The notes beneath the pieces are model-generated. The model made no database searches, was not told the DNA's origin, and worked only from the letters and a program-made list of their open reading frames with translations. From the NCBI GenBank assembly GCA_027484055.1, contig JAIXQH010000054.1, positions 37,564-101,563 on the forward strand: DNA of 64,000 nt. The letters are read 5' to 3'. Within the stretch, counting starts at the first letter, position 1. Each line of letters begins with the position of its first letter. The position numbers and the translations under genes are program-made. Of the stretch, positions 60,818 to 64,000 are shown in pieces. This DNA comes from Verrucomicrobiaceae bacterium (lineage in GTDB: Bacteria > Verrucomicrobiota > Verrucomicrobiia > Verrucomicrobiales > Akkermansiaceae).

Positions 60818-61537
60818 TTATTGGAGGTCAAACAGAATGGCTTGGGTGCCGTCAGCCTTGGAGATAATCTCGATTTTCCCAGCTTCTTCAAGCGAGATGG
60901 CATCCCCAGCACTCAGGGAAACACCATTCACCTCAATCGCACCCGTCGCGATGTGCAGCCAGAGGCCACGCCCAAGTGCGAGTTCGTGGTCGGTCTGCAC
61001 TCCAAGATCGAGCTTCAACAAGTAGATGGAAGCATCCTGTGCGATGGTCGCCGAGCCATCACGGCCATCTTCAGAAATAACCAGCGTTTTCGGGTCGTTT
61101 TGCCGTTCTGCCGCGGGTGCCCACTCGGTGTAGGCAGGTGCTAGGCCACGAGTGGCAGGGGTGATCCAGATTTGCAAAAGATGCGCGGGCACCGTGGGCG
61201 AGGGATTAAACTCCGAATGCTGCACGCCCGTGCCTGCACGCATCAGTTGAATTTCACCAGGATTTAGCACCCGACTATTCCCCATGGAATCTTGGTGCGC
61301 GAGTTGACCGGCCAGCAGGTAGGAGAAAATTTCCATGTCGCGGTGAGGGTGAGTCGGGAAGCCACGGCCAGCAGCGATTTGGTCGTCATTGATGACCCGT
61401 AGCGAGCGGAATCCCATGTGCTTGGGGTCGTAATAATCCGCGAAGGAAAAGGTGTGCCAGCTGTTCAGCCAGCCGTGATTGGCATGGCCGCGCTCTTCAG
61501 CCCGGCGCACAGTGAGTTTCGGTTGTGGATTTGACAT
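60818..61537 (-). CDS. Pirin-family protein (YhaK/YhhW quercetinase-like)
   Basis: A 239-residue bicupin. The N-terminal cupin keeps the metal ligands: FPTHPHRDMEIFSYLLAG gives two His and a Glu position, and AGTGVQHSEFN gives the last His. The N-terminal RAEERGHANHGWLNSWHTFSF is typical. The family includes quercetin 2,3-dioxygenases and redox-sensitive regulators. It is the first gene of the pirin, OYE, FMN reductase, TM2 operon. A GGAG lies just before its ATG. Confidence 0.93.
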   Translation of the reverse strand: MSNPQPKLTVRRAEERGHANHGWLNSWHTFSFADYYDPKHMGFRSLRVINDDQIAAGRGFPTHPHRDMEIFSYLLAGQLAHQDSMGNSRVLNPGEIQLMRAGTGVQHSEFNPSPTVPAHLLQIWITPATRGLAPAYTEWAPAAERQNDPKTLVISEDGRDGSATIAQDASIYLLKLDLGVQTDHELALGRGLWLHIATGAIEVNGVSLSAGDAISLEEAGKIEIISKADGTQAILFDLQ

Positions 61538-61613
61538 GACTCCATATTAAACGGCTTAGCCCATTCGTCTCATGCAATCTTGTCAGCCTGAGCATGCGGA
61601 TTCGGCAGCCTGC

Positions 61614-63380
61614 TCAATCAAGCAATTCGCTATAATGCTTCCGCGCTAGAGCCATGGATAAATCGAGAATCCCTTGGCTGCGTGGGTGCTTGAGCGCCTC
61701 ATCTGCCATCACGGCGCACTCCGCATGACTGAGTGAACGAATCGCCTGCCCGACGCGTGGAACTTGCTGCGGTCCGACCGACAACTCCTCTACCCCTAGC
61801 CCGAGGAGCAGCGGAGTGAGACGGATATCTCCGGCCATTTCTCCACAGATGCCGGTCCAGATGCCATTATTCGTAGCAGCGTCGATGGTGCGCTTGATCA
61901 AGCGAATGACCGCTGGGTGGGTAGGACGATAGAGCTCAGCGACGTGGGGATTCACCCGGTCCACGGCGACGGTGTATTGAATGAGATCGTTCGTGCCGAT
62001 TGAGAAAAAGTCCACATACGGCGCGACGAGGTCGGCACAAATCGCAGCAGCAGGTACCTCGATCATGATGCCGACTGGCAAGTGCCGGTCGAAGGCAATC
62101 CCCTCTTTTTCCAGCTCATCCATGCAACGGCGGACCATGTCCTTACTGCGAAGCACTTCGGAGAGCCCGGAAATCATCGGGAACATCACCGCCACTTTTC
62201 CAAAAGCACTGGCGCGCAGCACAGCACGGATTTGCTCCCGGAACATGGCCGGACGGGCAAGCGAAACGCGGATTCCGCGCCAGCCGAGAAATGGGTTCGG
62301 CTCGGCATCCGTGAGTGCCTCGACGGGGAGCTTATCGCCCCCTGCATCAAGCGTCCGGATGATCACCGTATGGGGTGCCATCTCACGGGCGACACGTGAG
62401 TAAACTTGCGCTTGCCTCTGCTCGTCAGGCATTTCCTCGGCGTTGAGCAGTAGGAATTCCGTCCGATAGAGACCGATCCCCTTGGCCCCACTGCGCTTCA
62501 CCAGTGGCAGATCATCGACCAGTTCGATGTTCGCGGAAACGGTCAACGGCCGCCCGTCCACCGTCTGAGTGGCAGCCCCGCGCATGGCATCTAGCGAGTT
62601 TCGGACACGCTCCTTGTCCAGTGAAAGCCTACGGTAGCGATCCAGCGTTTCCGGATCTGGATTTAAAATGAGTTTCCCCGTGTATCCGTCGAGAATCGAG
62701 GGCGTAAGCGCGATGATGTCGATGACTGCCGCATCCAGTCCCACGACGGCTGGAATGCCGAAAGCCCGGGCGAGAATCGCCGTGTGCGAGTTCACACTCC
62801 CCTGCTCCGTGGCAAACCCAAGCACGTGCTTGCGGTTCATCGAGGCCGTGTCAGACGGCGCTAAATCATAGGCCACCAAGACATGGTGATCGTCTGGCCC
62901 CATCGGCCGAGTGTCGGCTTCTAGGCTGAAATTTCGCAACACCCGCTCCGCCACGTCTTCGATGTCGGCGGTCCGCTCACGCAAATAGGGATCGGGAATG
63001 CGACGCATCGCTTCCAAGAAGTTCTGCATCACCGCATAGAAGGCATATTCGGCATTTTGGAGACGCTTCTCAATGGTGGACTGCACCCGTTTCACCACCG
63101 AGCGATCTTCAAGGATCATGACGTGTGCCTCGAAGATGCCGCTCTCATTGTCTCCAGCGAGATCTTTGAGCCGACTTTGCAGCTCGATCAACTGGCGCTT
63201 GGTAATTTCCAAGGCTTGGGTGAAACGACCTTGTTCCCGCTCGACCTCATTCTCGGTGATTTCATAAACCTCAGGAGACGAAAATCCTCGGGCGATGACA
63301 TGCACCGGAGCGATGGAAATCCCTGGCGAGGCAGGTATCCCCTCGTAGATGACTTGAAGTTTTTCTCCCTTGGCTGGCAT
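61614..63380 (-). CDS. ptsI: Phosphoenolpyruvate-protein phosphotransferase (PTS enzyme I)
   Basis: Transfers phosphate from PEP to HPr. The 588-residue protein has the phospho-histidine in GSVNSHTAILARAFGIPAVVG near residue 195, the PEP-binding IGLYRTEFLLL, TLDAGGDKLP, FFSIGTNDLIQYT and the catalytic Cys in ICGEMAGD. The start MPAKGEKLQVIYEGIPASPG is usual. No HPr gene or sugar permease is adjacent. A regulatory PTS is possible but not shown. Confidence 0.95.
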   Translation of the reverse strand: MPAKGEKLQVIYEGIPASPGISIAPVHVIARGFSSPEVYEITENEVEREQGRFTQALEITKRQLIELQSRLKDLAGDNESGIFEAHVMILEDRSVVKRVQSTIEKRLQNAEYAFYAVMQNFLEAMRRIPDPYLRERTADIEDVAERVLRNFSLEADTRPMGPDDHHVLVAYDLAPSDTASMNRKHVLGFATEQGSVNSHTAILARAFGIPAVVGLDAAVIDIIALTPSILDGYTGKLILNPDPETLDRYRRLSLDKERVRNSLDAMRGAATQTVDGRPLTVSANIELVDDLPLVKRSGAKGIGLYRTEFLLLNAEEMPDEQRQAQVYSRVAREMAPHTVIIRTLDAGGDKLPVEALTDAEPNPFLGWRGIRVSLARPAMFREQIRAVLRASAFGKVAVMFPMISGLSEVLRSKDMVRRCMDELEKEGIAFDRHLPVGIMIEVPAAAICADLVAPYVDFFSIGTNDLIQYTVAVDRVNPHVAELYRPTHPAVIRLIKRTIDAATNNGIWTGICGEMAGDIRLTPLLLGLGVEELSVGPQQVPRVGQAIRSLSHAECAVMADEALKHPRSQGILDLSMALARKHYSELLD

Positions 63381-63592
63381 TAGTTTGTCGGAGTCTGATT
63401 CCCCGGGCAGGGCGGTTCAAGACACAATTTCCCGATTGGCTGCACCCGCCTAGCAATTGAGTCCAGTGTCATATTAACTGACTGTCCTCGACAGACTCTC
63501 GGCCCAAGCCGCGCAGTTAAAGAGCTCGCAAAAACGTGTGGTCTGCTGCAATGGCCGCAGCTGATGAATCCTTTCATCAGAAACTTCTGAAT

Positions 63593-64000
63593 TCAAAGGA
63601 TGCCTTTTCTCAGATCCCTCAGGCTCCACAAAACCGGATTCGCCGCTGCCGCCGCCCCTCGCAGTTTCCGCGCGCCGTCCTTCCGCTGGTTCCCAAATCG
63701 TTCTCGTCCTCGGATGAAAGCATTGTTAACAAATTCCCGACTCCCAATCACGGCCCCATCGGTGAAGTATCTCACTCGGTAATGCAGCATTTTCGCAAAC
63801 TTGAGGTCTGGGAGAACCGTTTCGTTGTTACCGCTTTCGCTGGCCCGTAGTTCGGCGCTGTTCTTCGTGATGGGGCGGCGGTGGGTGGATGATTTTGTTG
63901 ATTTTCCTGACTTTGCTTCGGCGGCTCGTCCCGGTTTCCGCCCGAGTGCGATGCCCATGGTGCGGCGATACAGGCGCGATACTTCCGGCCATTTTTCCAC
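63593..64000 (-). CDS. C-terminal part of a REP-associated (RAYT/IS200-like) transposase, cut by the window edge
   Basis: The visible 135 residues are the C-terminus of a protein whose 5' end lies beyond 64000. The block YFTDGAVIGSREFVNNAF, then RGRERFGNQRKDGARKLRG and LWSLRDLRKGIL, is the typical tail of verrucomicrobial RAYT proteins (Y1 transposase family), following the catalytic domain. RAYTs are single-copy transposases thought to spread REP palindromes. The Tyr nucleophile and HUH motif are outside the window, so activity cannot be judged. The 212-bp gap to ptsI (63381-63592) shows no gene. Confidence 0.65.
   Translation of the reverse strand: MEKWPEVSRLYRRTMGIALGRKPGRAAEAKSGKSTKSSTHRRPITKNSAELRASESGNNETVLPDLKFAKMLHYRVRYFTDGAVIGSREFVNNAFIRGRERFGNQRKDGARKLRGAAAAANPVLWSLRDLRKGIL

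Overview
The window reads as a continuous piece of chromosome from a Gram-negative bacterium, most likely a Verrucomicrobiota member. This is inferred from gene content, not from any search. The supporting traits are a eukaryotic-type UTP-glucose-1-phosphate uridylyltransferase, a PEP-CTERM surface protein with a DUF4114-like domain, large NHL / choice-of-anchor-D secreted proteins, a large cystathionine gamma-synthase-like enzyme, many genes without a clear Shine-Dalgarno sequence, and dispersed short 'CGCGAATGAACGC' and 'CCGCAAAG' type repeats. Outer-membrane parts (TolC-like protein, lipoproteins, RlpA) indicate two membranes.

Layout. 1-4.1 kb: CorA, UDP-glucose pyrophosphorylase, tRNA-Arg, coaD and a DoxX-like protein. 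4.1-7.5 kb: an MBOAT / SGNH acylation gene pair bracketed by two fragments of one decayed gene family. 7.5-10.4 kb: an HtrA-type protease with four PDZ modules and a following trypsin-fold protein that has lost its catalytic residues. 10.4-11.2 kb: vapBC. 11.2-17.6 kb: mfd, a SurA-like isomerase, a cystathionine gamma-synthase-like enzyme and a four-CxxC protein. 17.6-18.7 kb: a repeat-rich accessory patch with a DUF4279-type gene next to what looks like the 3' end of a group II intron. 18.7-23.1 kb: a four-gene tripartite ABC exporter (permease, ATPase, HlyD, TolC). 23.1-31.8 kb: repeats, a PEP-CTERM protein, a DEAD-box helicase, panC and two related secreted repeat proteins. 31.8-39.5 kb: potassium channel, PBP2, Ste24-type protease, FHA protein, tRNA-Lys, MATE exporter and an exported nuclease fused to a ComEA-like domain.

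39.4-42.8 kb: hipBA with striking palindromes, then rpoN preceded by a textbook sigma-54 promoter. 42.8-48.1 kb: a threonine/methionine-linked cluster (thrB, kinase-like protein, thrC, patB-like), then rlpA and an HU/IHF gene with a possible sigma-54 promoter. 48.5-51.4 kb: a three-gene envelope cassette with a secreted squalene-cyclase-like repeat protein. 51.5-56.2 kb: rplS, hisI, mutL, a GT-C-like membrane protein and tRNA-Ser. 56.3-63.4 kb: cobalamin adenosyltransferase, queE, gph, a pirin / old-yellow-enzyme / flavin-reductase operon and ptsI. The right edge cuts a gene resembling the C-terminus of a REP-associated (RAYT) transposase, which may relate to the dispersed palindromes.

The best leads for new biology are the stand-alone polyvalent-protein-type kinase between thrB and thrC, the HtrA / pseudoprotease pair, the sigma-54 promoter at rpoN itself, the nested hipBA palindromes, the shared C-terminal module of the two anchor-D proteins, and the MBOAT pair between gene remnants. 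No CRISPR array, rRNA operon or complete mobile element is visible.
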